Positions 7,157-14,471 of a DNA stretch of 14,471 nucleotides are shown one piece after another. The notes under the pieces are model-generated. The model did no database searches, was not told where the DNA came from, and saw only the letters and a program-made list of their open reading frames with translations. How positions within the stretch are numbered: the stretch's first letter is position 1; each line of letters opens with the position of its first letter. The stretch comes from an uncultured Burkholderiaceae bacterium (GTDB lineage: Bacteria > Pseudomonadota > Gammaproteobacteria > Burkholderiales > Burkholderiaceae_C). The stretch lies in contig CALIDR010000262.1 of assembly GCA_938022295.1 (NCBI GenBank), forward strand, positions 1-14,471. The letters are read 5' to 3'. The translations under genes and the position numbers were made by a program.

Positions 7157-8241
7157 GCACGCCGCTGTTCCACCCGCTGCGCGTCAACCGCATCGAGGCC
7201 GACACGCCCGAGTCGGTCATCGTGACGTTCGACGTGCCGCCCGAGCTGCGCGAGGTGTTCGGCTTCACGCAGGGCCAGTACCTGACGCTGCGCACGACGA
7301 TCGACGGCCAGGACGTGCGGCGCTCGTACTCGATCTGCGCCGGCGTCGACGACGCCGAACTGCGCGTGGGCGTGCGCCGCGTCAGGGGCGGCCTGTTCTC
7401 GACCTGGATCCACGAGCACCTGAAGCCCGGCGACACGCTGCAGGTGATGGCGCCGCAGGGGCGCTTCTTCGTGCCGATCGAGCCCGAGTCGAAGCGCCAC
7501 CACGTGGGCATCGCCGGCGGCAGCGGCATCACGCCGATCCTGTCGATCATGAAGACGGTGCTCGCGCGCGAGCCGAAGTCGCGCTTCACGCTGATCTACG
7601 GCAACCGCACGCTCGCCTCGACGATGTTCAAGGAGGAGCTCGAGGACCTGAAGAACGCGTACATGGCGCGCCTGGTGCTGCAGCACGTGTTCTCCGACGA
7701 GCCGACCGACGCGCCGATCAATCACGGGCTGCTCGACCGCGACAAGGTCGGCGAGTTCCTGCGCACGCTGGTGCCCGCCGCCGAGATCGACCACGCCTAC
7801 GTCTGCGGCCCGTTCCAGATGAACGACGAGGCGCAAGCCGCGCTCGTCGAGGCCGGCGTGCCCGAAGACCGCGTGCACGTCGAGCGCTTCGGCGTCGCGC
7901 CGACCGAGGCCGGCAAGGTCGATGCCGTCGTCCACGAGGCCAGGCCCGGCGACGCCGAGCGCTCGCGCGTCGTGATCGTCCGCGACGGGATGACGCGCGA
8001 GATCGAGTTCCGGCGCGAGCAGCCGAGCATCCTCGACGCCGCCGCCGCGGCCGGGCTCGAGGTGCCGTTCTCGTGCACCTCGGGCGTGTGCGGCACCTGC
8101 CGCGCGAAGCTGGTGGAGGGCCAGGTGCGGATGGACCGCAACTTCGCGCTCGAGAAGGACGAAGTCGCCGCCGGCTTCGTGCTGACCTGCCAGTCGCACC
8201 CGCTGACCGAGCGCGTCGTGCTGAGCTTCGACGAACGCTGA
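7153..8241 (+). CDS. paaE: PaaE, NADPH-dependent reductase of the phenylacetyl-CoA epoxidase
   Basis: PaaE passes electrons from NADPH to the diiron centre of PaaA. The 362-residue protein has the class expected of PaaE: an N-terminal FAD domain with RSYS at 57-60, an NAD(P)-binding domain with GGSGITP at 122-128 and YVCGP at 216-220, and a C-terminal plant-type [2Fe-2S] ferredoxin domain. The cluster ligands are Cys308, Cys313 and Cys316 in CTSGVCGTC, with Cys346 in LTCQS. All four are present, so the protein should be functional. It starts in an ATGA overlap with paaD and ends in a TGATG overlap with the regulator gene. Confidence 0.95.
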   Translation: MSTPLFHPLRVNRIEADTPESVIVTFDVPPELREVFGFTQGQYLTLRTTIDGQDVRRSYSICAGVDDAELRVGVRRVRGGLFSTWIHEHLKPGDTLQVMAPQGRFFVPIEPESKRHHVGIAGGSGITPILSIMKTVLAREPKSRFTLIYGNRTLASTMFKEELEDLKNAYMARLVLQHVFSDEPTDAPINHGLLDRDKVGEFLRTLVPAAEIDHAYVCGPFQMNDEAQAALVEAGVPEDRVHVERFGVAPTEAGKVDAVVHEARPGDAERSRVVIVRDGMTREIEFRREQPSILDAAAAAGLEVPFSCTSGVCGTCRAKLVEGQVRMDRNFALEKDEVAAGFVLTCQSHPLTERVVLSFDER

Positions 8242-8873
8242 TGGCCCGCGGCCGCGCCGCCACCTACGACGACCAGCGCGGCGCGATCCTGGCCCGCGCG
8301 GCGGAGCTGTTCGCGCGCCGCGGCTACGCCGGCACGACGATGAACGACATCGCCGACGCCTGCGGGCTGTCGAAGGCGACGCTGTACCACTACTTCGACG
8401 ACAAGTACGCGCTGCTGGTGTCGATCTGCGAGGAGCACGTCGGCACGCTGCGCGCGCTCGTCGACGAGGTCGACGCGCGCCACCTGCCGCCCGAGGCGCG
8501 GCTGCGTGCGCTGATCTGCCGTTTCGTCGAGGCCTACGCCGACGCGCGCGACGCCCACCGCGTGCTGACCGAGGACGTGCGCTTCCTCGCCGACGCCGAC
8601 CGCGAGCGCGTGCTCGGGACCGAGCGCGCGCTGGTCGCCGCGATCGCGCAGGCGGTGGCCGCGGTGCGGCCCGAACTCGCCGACGCGCAACTCGCCAAGC
8701 CGCTGACGATGCTGCTGTTCGGCATGATCAACTGGATGTTCACCTGGGTCCGCCCCGACGGCGAGCTCGACCACGAGGCGCTCGGGCCGATCGTCGCCGA
8801 CCTCTTCATCGGCGGGCTGCCGGCGGTGCGGCGGCCGCGGCAGCCGGTGGCCGACCCGCTGCCGGTGTCGTGA
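8241..8873 (+). CDS. paaR: PaaR-type TetR-family repressor of the paa cluster
   Basis: This 210-residue protein has an N-terminal TetR DNA-binding domain: AAELFARRGYAGTTMNDIAD leads into the helix-turn-helix and GLSKATLYHYFDDK (42-55) is the recognition-helix segment. The remaining residues form an all-helical ligand domain, including TMLLFGMINWMFTWVRPDG near the C-terminus, seen in TetR regulators of acyl-CoA pathways. In other phenylacetate clusters PaaR binds DNA until phenylacetyl-CoA releases it; that role is inferred here from location and family. The ATG shares one base with the paaE stop, so it is co-translated with the epoxidase. As the only good operator seen is before paaG (291-310), it probably controls its own synthesis. 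Confidence 0.87.
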   Translation: MARGRAATYDDQRGAILARAAELFARRGYAGTTMNDIADACGLSKATLYHYFDDKYALLVSICEEHVGTLRALVDEVDARHLPPEARLRALICRFVEAYADARDAHRVLTEDVRFLADADRERVLGTERALVAAIAQAVAAVRPELADAQLAKPLTMLLFGMINWMFTWVRPDGELDHEALGPIVADLFIGGLPAVRRPRQPVADPLPVS

Positions 8874-8919
8874 GCCCGATGCACGTTCGGCGATCGACGA
8901 GCGACCTGGCGGGCGGCCG

Positions 8920-9609
8920 ATGACGCGCATCGTCCGCCGTGCCGGCGCCCTCGCGTGGCTGGCGCTCGCGCTGCTCGCGCCCGCACTGGCGGCCGAGCTG
9001 CTCGCGACCGAAGAAGCCGAGGTGCGCGACCGCGGCCGCTGCGAGCTGAAGGTCAAGGCCGCGTGGCGGCACGGCGACGGCGAGCGCGAGCGCGGCGGCG
9101 ATGGCAAGCTGACGTGCGGCGTCGGCCTGGACAGCCAGCTGTTCGCGGCGCTGGGGCGCACCGTGGGCGGCGGGCGGGCCGAGAACGAGGTCGCGCTCGG
9201 CGGCCGCACCCGGCTCGCCGAGCCGACGCCCGCCACCGCGCTGGCGCTGGGTTACGAGGCCGGCTGGGTCTGGCCCGGGCGGCGCGGCGCGTCGCCGGAC
9301 GAAGTCCACGTCGCGGCCTTGCTCAGCCACGAGATCGGCCGCGGCTGGAGCGTGCACGGCAACCTCGGCCGGGCGTGGCGCCGCGGCGACGACGATCCCG
9401 CCACCTGGGGCCTGGCGGTCAAGCACGCGTTCGACGACCGCCACATCGCGAGGCTCGAGGCCGCGCGCGACGCCGACGGCGGCCGCTGGGTCGGCGCGAG
9501 CGTGCGCTGGATCGTCGACGACGGCCTCGCGCTCGGCGCCTACCTGGCCCGCCAGACGCACGGCGAGCGCGCGACGCTGGGCGTGCTCGGCGTCGGTTTC
9601 TCGTTCTGA
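8920..9609 (+). CDS. Exported protein of unknown function, possible small outer-membrane beta-barrel
   Basis: I do not recognise a named family. The 229-residue product starts with an arginine-containing n-region (MTRIVRR), a hydrophobic stretch at about 8-23 and a likely signal peptidase site near ALAA (22-25). The mature part, about 205 residues, alternates polar and non-polar residues in several segments and ends in VGFSF. A terminal phenylalanine is the classic last residue of outer-membrane barrels recognised by the BAM complex. Two cysteines (41 and 66) could form a disulfide. It lies between paaR and paaZ, with 46 bp upstream and 43 bp downstream and no strong ribosome site. The context suggests uptake or envelope response to aromatic acids, but that is a guess. 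Confidence 0.7.
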   Translation: MTRIVRRAGALAWLALALLAPALAAELLATEEAEVRDRGRCELKVKAAWRHGDGERERGGDGKLTCGVGLDSQLFAALGRTVGGGRAENEVALGGRTRLAEPTPATALALGYEAGWVWPGRRGASPDEVHVAALLSHEIGRGWSVHGNLGRAWRRGDDDPATWGLAVKHAFDDRHIARLEAARDADGGRWVGASVRWIVDDGLALGAYLARQTHGERATLGVLGVGFSF

Positions 9610-9652
9610 TTCCACATCTCGGCCCCGCCCGCCGACCGGAGCACCGCCGTCC

Positions 9653-11698
9653 ATGACGACCATCGTCCAAAGCCACATCGCCGGCCGCTGGCTCGGCACC
9701 GAACCCGCGCAGGCGCTCGCGAGCGCCGTCAACGGCCGCGTCGTCGCCTACACGCACGCCGACCCGATCGACTTCGGCGAGTGCGTCGACCACGCGCGGC
9801 GCGTCGGCGTGCCGGCGCTGCTCGCGCTGGACTTCCAGCAGCGCGCCGCGCGGCTGAAGGCGCTCGCGAAGTTCCTCGCCGAGCGCAAGGAAGCGCTGTA
9901 CGCGGTGTCGGCGCACACCGGCGCGACGCGCGCCGACGGCTGGATCGACATCGAAGGCGGCATCGGCACGCTGTTCGCCTACGCCGGCATCGGCGGCAAC
10001 GACCTGCCGTCGGGCAACCTGCTGCACGAGGGGCCGGCGGTGCCGCTGGGCAAGGGCGGCGGCTTCGCCGGCACGCACGTGCTGGTGCCGCGCGGCGGCG
10101 TGGCGGTGCACATCAACGCGTTCAACTTCCCGGTCTGGGGGCTGCTCGAGAAGTTCGCCCCCGCCTTCGTCGCCGGCATGCCGTGCGTCGGCAAGCCCGC
10201 CACCGCGACGAGCTACCTCACCGAGGCGCTGGTGCGGCTGATCGACGAATCGGGCCTGCTGCCCGCGGGCGCGCTGCAGCTCGTGATCGGCTCCACCGGC
10301 GACCTGCTCGACCGCCTCGACGGGCGCGACGTCGTCACGTTCACCGGCAGCGCCGACACGGCGGCCAAGCTGCGCGTGCACCGCCACCTGGTGCGCGCGA
10401 GCGTGCCGTTCAACGCCGAGGCCGATTCGCTGAACTGCGCGATCCTGGCCCCCGACGTCGGCCCCGACGACGCCGAGTTCGACCTCTTCGTCAAGGAGGT
10501 CGCGCGCGAGATGACGGTCAAGGCCGGGCAGAAGTGCACCGCGATCCGGCGCGCGATCGTGCCGCGGCGCCACCTCGACGCGGTGGCGCAGGCGCTGAAG
10601 GCGCGCCTTTCGAAGACGGTGGTCGGCGACCCGGCGGTCGAGGGCGTGAAGATGGGGGCGCTGGCGTCGCACGCGCAGGTGGCCGACGTCGCGGCCAAGG
10701 TCGCGCGGCTGCGCGAAGGCGCCGAGGTGGTCTACGACGGCGGGCCGGGCTTCGCGCCGGTCGGCGAGGGCACGGCGCACGGCGCGTTCTTCGCGCCGAC
10801 GCTGCTCGCGTGCGCGAAGCCGTTCGACGTCGACGCCGTGCACGACGTCGAGGCGTTCGGCCCGGTGAGCACGCTGATGCCGTACGACGACCTCGACGAG
10901 GCGCTCGCGCTCGCCGCGAAGGGGCAGGGCAGCCTGGTGGGCACGCTCGTCACGCGCGACCCGGCAATCGCCGCGAAGGCGGTGCCGGTGGCCGCGGCGC
11001 TGCACGGGCGCTGGCTCGTGCTCGACCGCGAGGCGGCGCCCGAGTCGACCGGCCACGGCTCGCCGCTGCCGCCGCTCAAGCACGGCGGCCCGGGCCGCGC
11101 CGGCGGCGGCGAGGAGCTCGGTGGCGTGCGCGCCGTGAAGCACTACCTGCAGCGCTGCGCGGTGCAGGGGTCGCCCACGATGCTCGCCGCGGTGACCGGC
11201 GAGCACGTGCGCGGCGCCAAGGTGCGCGAGGGCGACGTGCACCCGTTCCGCAAGCACTTCGAGGACCTGCGTGTCGGCGACTCGCTGCTCACGCACCGGC
11301 GCACCGTCAGCGAGGCCGACATCGTCGCCTTCGGCGGCATCTCGGGCGACTACTTCTACATGCACTTCGACGAGATCGCCGCGAAGGACAGCCCGTTCGG
11401 CAAACGCATTGCGCACGGCTACTTCGTGCTGTCGGCGGCCGCGGGCCTGTTCGTCTCGCCGGCGCCGGGCCCGGTGCTCGCCAACTACGGCCTCGACACG
11501 CTGCGCTTCGTCAAGCCGGTGGGCATCGGCGACACGATCCAGGCGCGGCTGACCTGCAAGCGCAAGACCGACCGCGGCCGCACCGACGCCAAGGGCGTCG
11601 GCCAGGGCGTCGTCGCGTGGGACGTCGAGGTGACGAACCAGGCGGGCGAGATCGTCGCCAGCTACGACATCCTGACGCTGGTCGCCAAGCGGGGCTGA
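9653..11698 (+). CDS. paaZ: PaaZ, bifunctional oxepin-CoA hydrolase / 3-oxo-5,6-dehydrosuberyl-CoA semialdehyde dehydrogenase
   Basis: PaaZ opens the oxepin ring with its C-terminal hydratase domain and oxidises the reactive aldehyde with its N-terminal dehydrogenase domain. The 681-residue length equals that of the E. coli enzyme. The dehydrogenase part (about 1-510) has NAFNFPVWGLLEKF at 155-168, TFTGSADTA near 229-237, Glu256 in NAEADS and Cys295 in GQKCT. Both catalytic residues fall at the numbers known for E. coli PaaZ. The MaoC-type hotdog domain (about 530-681) has FGGISGDYFYMH with Asp566 and His571, the expected hydratase pair, then KRIAHGYFVLS. GGAG at 9638-9641 precedes the ATG. 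The fusion is intact, so the toxic aldehyde should be channelled. Confidence 0.95.
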   Translation: MTTIVQSHIAGRWLGTEPAQALASAVNGRVVAYTHADPIDFGECVDHARRVGVPALLALDFQQRAARLKALAKFLAERKEALYAVSAHTGATRADGWIDIEGGIGTLFAYAGIGGNDLPSGNLLHEGPAVPLGKGGGFAGTHVLVPRGGVAVHINAFNFPVWGLLEKFAPAFVAGMPCVGKPATATSYLTEALVRLIDESGLLPAGALQLVIGSTGDLLDRLDGRDVVTFTGSADTAAKLRVHRHLVRASVPFNAEADSLNCAILAPDVGPDDAEFDLFVKEVAREMTVKAGQKCTAIRRAIVPRRHLDAVAQALKARLSKTVVGDPAVEGVKMGALASHAQVADVAAKVARLREGAEVVYDGGPGFAPVGEGTAHGAFFAPTLLACAKPFDVDAVHDVEAFGPVSTLMPYDDLDEALALAAKGQGSLVGTLVTRDPAIAAKAVPVAAALHGRWLVLDREAAPESTGHGSPLPPLKHGGPGRAGGGEELGGVRAVKHYLQRCAVQGSPTMLAAVTGEHVRGAKVREGDVHPFRKHFEDLRVGDSLLTHRRTVSEADIVAFGGISGDYFYMHFDEIAAKDSPFGKRIAHGYFVLSAAAGLFVSPAPGPVLANYGLDTLRFVKPVGIGDTIQARLTCKRKTDRGRTDAKGVGQGVVAWDVEVTNQAGEIVASYDILTLVAKRG

Positions 11699-11705
11699 CC
11701 GGCGC

Positions 11706-11732
11706 GCGGCCGCCGCTTCACGCGGCGGCCGC
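11706..11732. terminator. GC-rich hairpin between convergent paaZ and lysR
   Basis: Eleven-base perfect arms (11706-11716 and 11722-11732, all G and C) surround a five-base loop, starting eight bases after the paaZ stop. There is no clear T run on either strand, so it is not a textbook intrinsic terminator. Its place between two convergent genes suggests a shared bidirectional terminator or mRNA 3'-end stabiliser. The loop contains the stop codon of the LysR gene, and the right arm is its last Ala codons. Confidence 0.55.
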
Positions 11733-12605
11733 TTCGCGTTCGAGCCACGCCGCCAGCGCCTGCACCGCCGGCGGCGCCGGCCCCTCGGGCACCGCGAGGT
11801 AATAGCCGCGGTCGCTGTCGAACGCGAGCGGCAGCGGCTGCACGAGGCGGCCGCTGGCGAGTTCCTCGGCGACGAACATCGCCGGCACCAGCGCCACGCC
11901 GAGCCCCTGCACGGCGGCTTCGATGCTCATCGAGAACAGCTCGTGGCGCGGGCCCTGCAGCGCGCCGTCGACCTCGACGCCGGCCTGCGCGAACCAGCGC
12001 CGCCAGGCGTCGGGGCGCGTCGTCTGCTGCAGCAGCGGCAGGCGGCCGAGCGCGGCGGAGTCGGCCACGCCGCCGGCGGGCACGAGCGCCGGGCTGCACA
12101 CCGCGACCAGCCGCTCGCCCATCAGCGGCCGGCAGTCGCAGCCGGCCCAGTGGCCGTCGCCGGCGTAGACGGCGGCGTCGAGCCCGCTGCCGTCGAACAG
12201 GAACGGGCGCGTGCGCACGTGCAGGTTCAGCTGCACCTGCGGCGCCTCGGCCGCGAAGCGCGCCAGGCGCGGCAGCAGCCAGCGGGTGGCGAACGTGGGC
12301 ACCACGGCGAGCTCGACCACCTGCCGCTCGCCGCTGCCCGCGCGCAGGTCGAGCGCGTCGGCCTCGATCGCGTCCAGGCGCGCCGCCACGCGCCTGGCGT
12401 ACGCCGCGCCGGCCGGCGTCAGCGCGACGCCGCGGCGCGTGCGGCGGAACAGCGCGACGCCGAGCGTCGCCTCGAGCCCGGCGATCTGGCGGCACACCGC
12501 GCTTTGCGTCAGCGCGAGTTCGTCGGCGGCACGCGTGAAGCTCTGGTGGCGTGCCGCCGCCTCGAAGGCGACGAGCGCTCCCGTGCTCGGCAGGCGGCGG
12601 CGCAT
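11718..12605 (-). CDS. LysR-family transcriptional regulator, probable activator of gcdH
   Basis: This 295-residue protein has an N-terminal winged helix: SFTRAADELALTQSAVCRQI near 22-41 is the helix-turn-helix, followed by LEATLGVALFRRTRRGVALT. The effector domain begins VVPTFATRWLLPRLARF, the pattern of GcvA-like LysR proteins. I place the start at 12605 because AAAGGAG (12614-12620) precedes it by eight bases and the family begins at this point; an upstream in-frame ATG at 12758 would add 51 residues of no recognisable character. It is divergent from gcdH. A GcdR LysR activator of glutaryl-CoA dehydrogenase is known in pseudomonads, and this gene could play that part, with glutarate or a CoA derivative as signal. 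It ends 20 bases after paaZ, convergently. Confidence 0.85.
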   Translation of the reverse strand: MRRRLPSTGALVAFEAAARHQSFTRAADELALTQSAVCRQIAGLEATLGVALFRRTRRGVALTPAGAAYARRVAARLDAIEADALDLRAGSGERQVVELAVVPTFATRWLLPRLARFAAEAPQVQLNLHVRTRPFLFDGSGLDAAVYAGDGHWAGCDCRPLMGERLVAVCSPALVPAGGVADSAALGRLPLLQQTTRPDAWRRWFAQAGVEVDGALQGPRHELFSMSIEAAVQGLGVALVPAMFVAEELASGRLVQPLPLAFDSDRGYYLAVPEGPAPPAVQALAAWLEREAAAA

Positions 12606-12613
12606 CGGCGGGG

Positions 12614-12620
12614 CTCCTTT
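12614..12620 (-). promoter_or_regulatory. Ribosome binding site deciding the lysR start
   Basis: AAAGGAG on the minus strand lies eight bases before the ATG at 12605 and supports the short form of the LysR regulator over the long open frame that begins at 12758. Confidence 0.6.
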
Positions 12621-12637
12621 CGGCGCGTCGGTTTTCG

Positions 12638-12656
12638 GAGTGCGTTTCCTGCACTC
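12638..12656. promoter_or_regulatory. Perfect dyad with T-N11-A box, probable LysR binding site
   Basis: GAGTGC (12638-12643) and GCACTC (12651-12656) are perfect six-base inverted arms around a seven-base spacer. The inner T at 12641 and A at 12653 give the T-N11-A pattern of LysR boxes. The centre is 33 bp before the end of the gap on the lysR side and about 64 bp upstream of the predicted gcdH start point, the usual place for a LysR recognition site. Confidence 0.55.
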
Positions 12657-12675
12657 GTCGATGCCGAATTCTCGT

Positions 12676-12704
12676 TTGCCCGCCGTCTCGCGCGCACGTA
12701 GCAT
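12676..12704 (+). promoter_or_regulatory. Candidate sigma70 promoter of gcdH
   Basis: TTGCCC (12676-12681) and TAGCAT (12699-12704) each match four of six consensus bases and are separated by exactly 17 bases. A start point near 12711 gives a leader of about 46 bases before gcdH and places the LysR dyad near -64. Mediocre hexamers are normal for an activator-dependent promoter. Confidence 0.4.
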
Positions 12705-12756
12705 CGGCGTTCCCCATCGCGCCGCGTGCCGGCGCCGCACTCGACGGAGCACCGCC

Positions 12757-13935
<1,179 letters not shown>

Positions 13936-13945
13936 AGGAGAGCGC

Positions 13946-14471
13946 ATGAAGATCCTCGTCCCCGTCAAGCGGGTGGTCGACTACAACGTCAAGGTGCGCG
14001 TCAAGGGCGACGGCAGCGGCGTGGACATCGCCAACGTCAAGATGAGCATGAACCCGTTCGACGAGATCGCCGTCGAGGAGGCGGTGCGGCTGAAGGAAAA
14101 GGGCGCCGCGACCGAGGTGATCGCGGTGTCGTGCGGCGTCGCCCAGTGCCAGGAGACGCTGCGCACCGCGATGGCCATCGGCGCCGACCGCGCGATCCTG
14201 GTCGAGACCACCGGAGAGCTGCAGCCGCTGGCGGTGGCCAAGCTGCTCAAGGCGATCGTCGACAAGGAACAGCCGGGCCTGGTGATCCTGGGCAAGCAGG
14301 CCATCGACGACGACTGCAACCAGACCGGCCAGATGCTCGCCGCGCTCGCCGGCCTGCCGCAGGGCACGTTCGCGAGCAAGGTCGAGGTCGAGGGGCAGAG
14401 CGTGAAGGTCACGCGCGAGATCGACGGCGGCATGGAGACGGTGAAGCTCGCGCTGCCGGCGATCGTCACCA
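13946..14471 (+). CDS. etfB: Electron transfer flavoprotein beta subunit (3' end cut off)
   Basis: The first 175 codons of an ETF beta subunit, usually about 250 residues, are present before the window ends. MKILVPVKRVVDYNVKVRVK is a typical N-terminus, NVKMSMNPFDEIAVEEAVRL (30-49) is a family signature, and VILGKQAIDDDCNQTGQ (113-129) belongs to the AMP-binding segment. ETF takes electrons from acyl-CoA dehydrogenases such as the gcdH product just upstream and hands them to ETF-ubiquinone oxidoreductase. AAGGAG at 13935-13940 precedes the ATG by five bases and overlaps the end of gcdH, so the two are probably one transcript. The alpha subunit gene, etfA, is expected immediately downstream but lies outside the window. 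Confidence 0.95.
   Translation, partial: MKILVPVKRVVDYNVKVRVKGDGSGVDIANVKMSMNPFDEIAVEEAVRLKEKGAATEVIAVSCGVAQCQETLRTAMAIGADRAILVETTGELQPLAVAKLLKAIVDKEQPGLVILGKQAIDDDCNQTGQMLAALAGLPQGTFASKVEVEGQSVKVTREIDGGMETVKLALPAIVT

Overview
The window is about 14.5 kb of very GC-rich DNA (roughly 70% by eye), densely packed with genes. Gene content, gene order and protein sequences point to a betaproteobacterium, most likely of the Burkholderiales; that assignment is inferred from recalled family resemblance, not from a search. I see no rRNA, tRNA, CRISPR array, insertion sequence or phage gene. No stretch of more than 300 bases lacks a gene; the largest gap is the 192-bp divergent region at 193-384.

Positions 1-11698 form an aerobic phenylacetate (phenylacetyl-CoA epoxide) degradation cluster. 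At the left edge, on the minus strand, is the 5' end of paaN, an aldehyde-dehydrogenase-like Paa protein. It is divergent from a plus-strand run: paaG, paaH, paaI, paaK, paaA, paaB, paaC, paaD, paaE, a TetR-type regulator (paaR), an exported barrel-like protein of unknown function, and paaZ. The first ten genes are separated by at most 17 bp and often overlap by 1-4 bases, so they look like one translationally coupled operon. Gaps of about 45 bp flank the exported protein. In pathway order, PaaK makes phenylacetyl-CoA; PaaABCE with maturation factor PaaD epoxidises the ring; PaaG isomerises the epoxide to the oxepin; PaaZ opens and oxidises the ring; PaaH performs a late beta-oxidation step; and PaaI hydrolyses stalled CoA esters. 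The late enzymes PaaF (hydratase) and PaaJ (thiolase) are not in the window.

The paaN-paaG divergent region holds one clear inverted repeat (291-310), whose core fits the ACCG-NN-CG-NN-CGGT pattern I recall for PaaR operators. It lies beside the only AT-rich patch there. PaaR is encoded inside the operon, so the site would give autoregulated repression released by phenylacetyl-CoA.

From 11718 a second locus begins. A minus-strand LysR regulator converges on paaZ and is divergent from gcdH (glutaryl-CoA dehydrogenase), which is followed by etfB (electron transfer flavoprotein beta subunit, cut by the window end). A strong GC hairpin separates paaZ from the regulator gene. The lysR-gcdH gap holds a perfect dyad with a T-N11-A box about 65 bp upstream of a plausible gcdH start point. 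The acyl-CoA dehydrogenase would pass its electrons to ETF.

No wholly new system is evident. The most interesting items are the unknown barrel-like gene between paaR and paaZ, the single PaaR-type operator, the LysR box geometry at gcdH, the co-occurrence of paaN and paaZ, and a codon-usage break between paaK and paaA.
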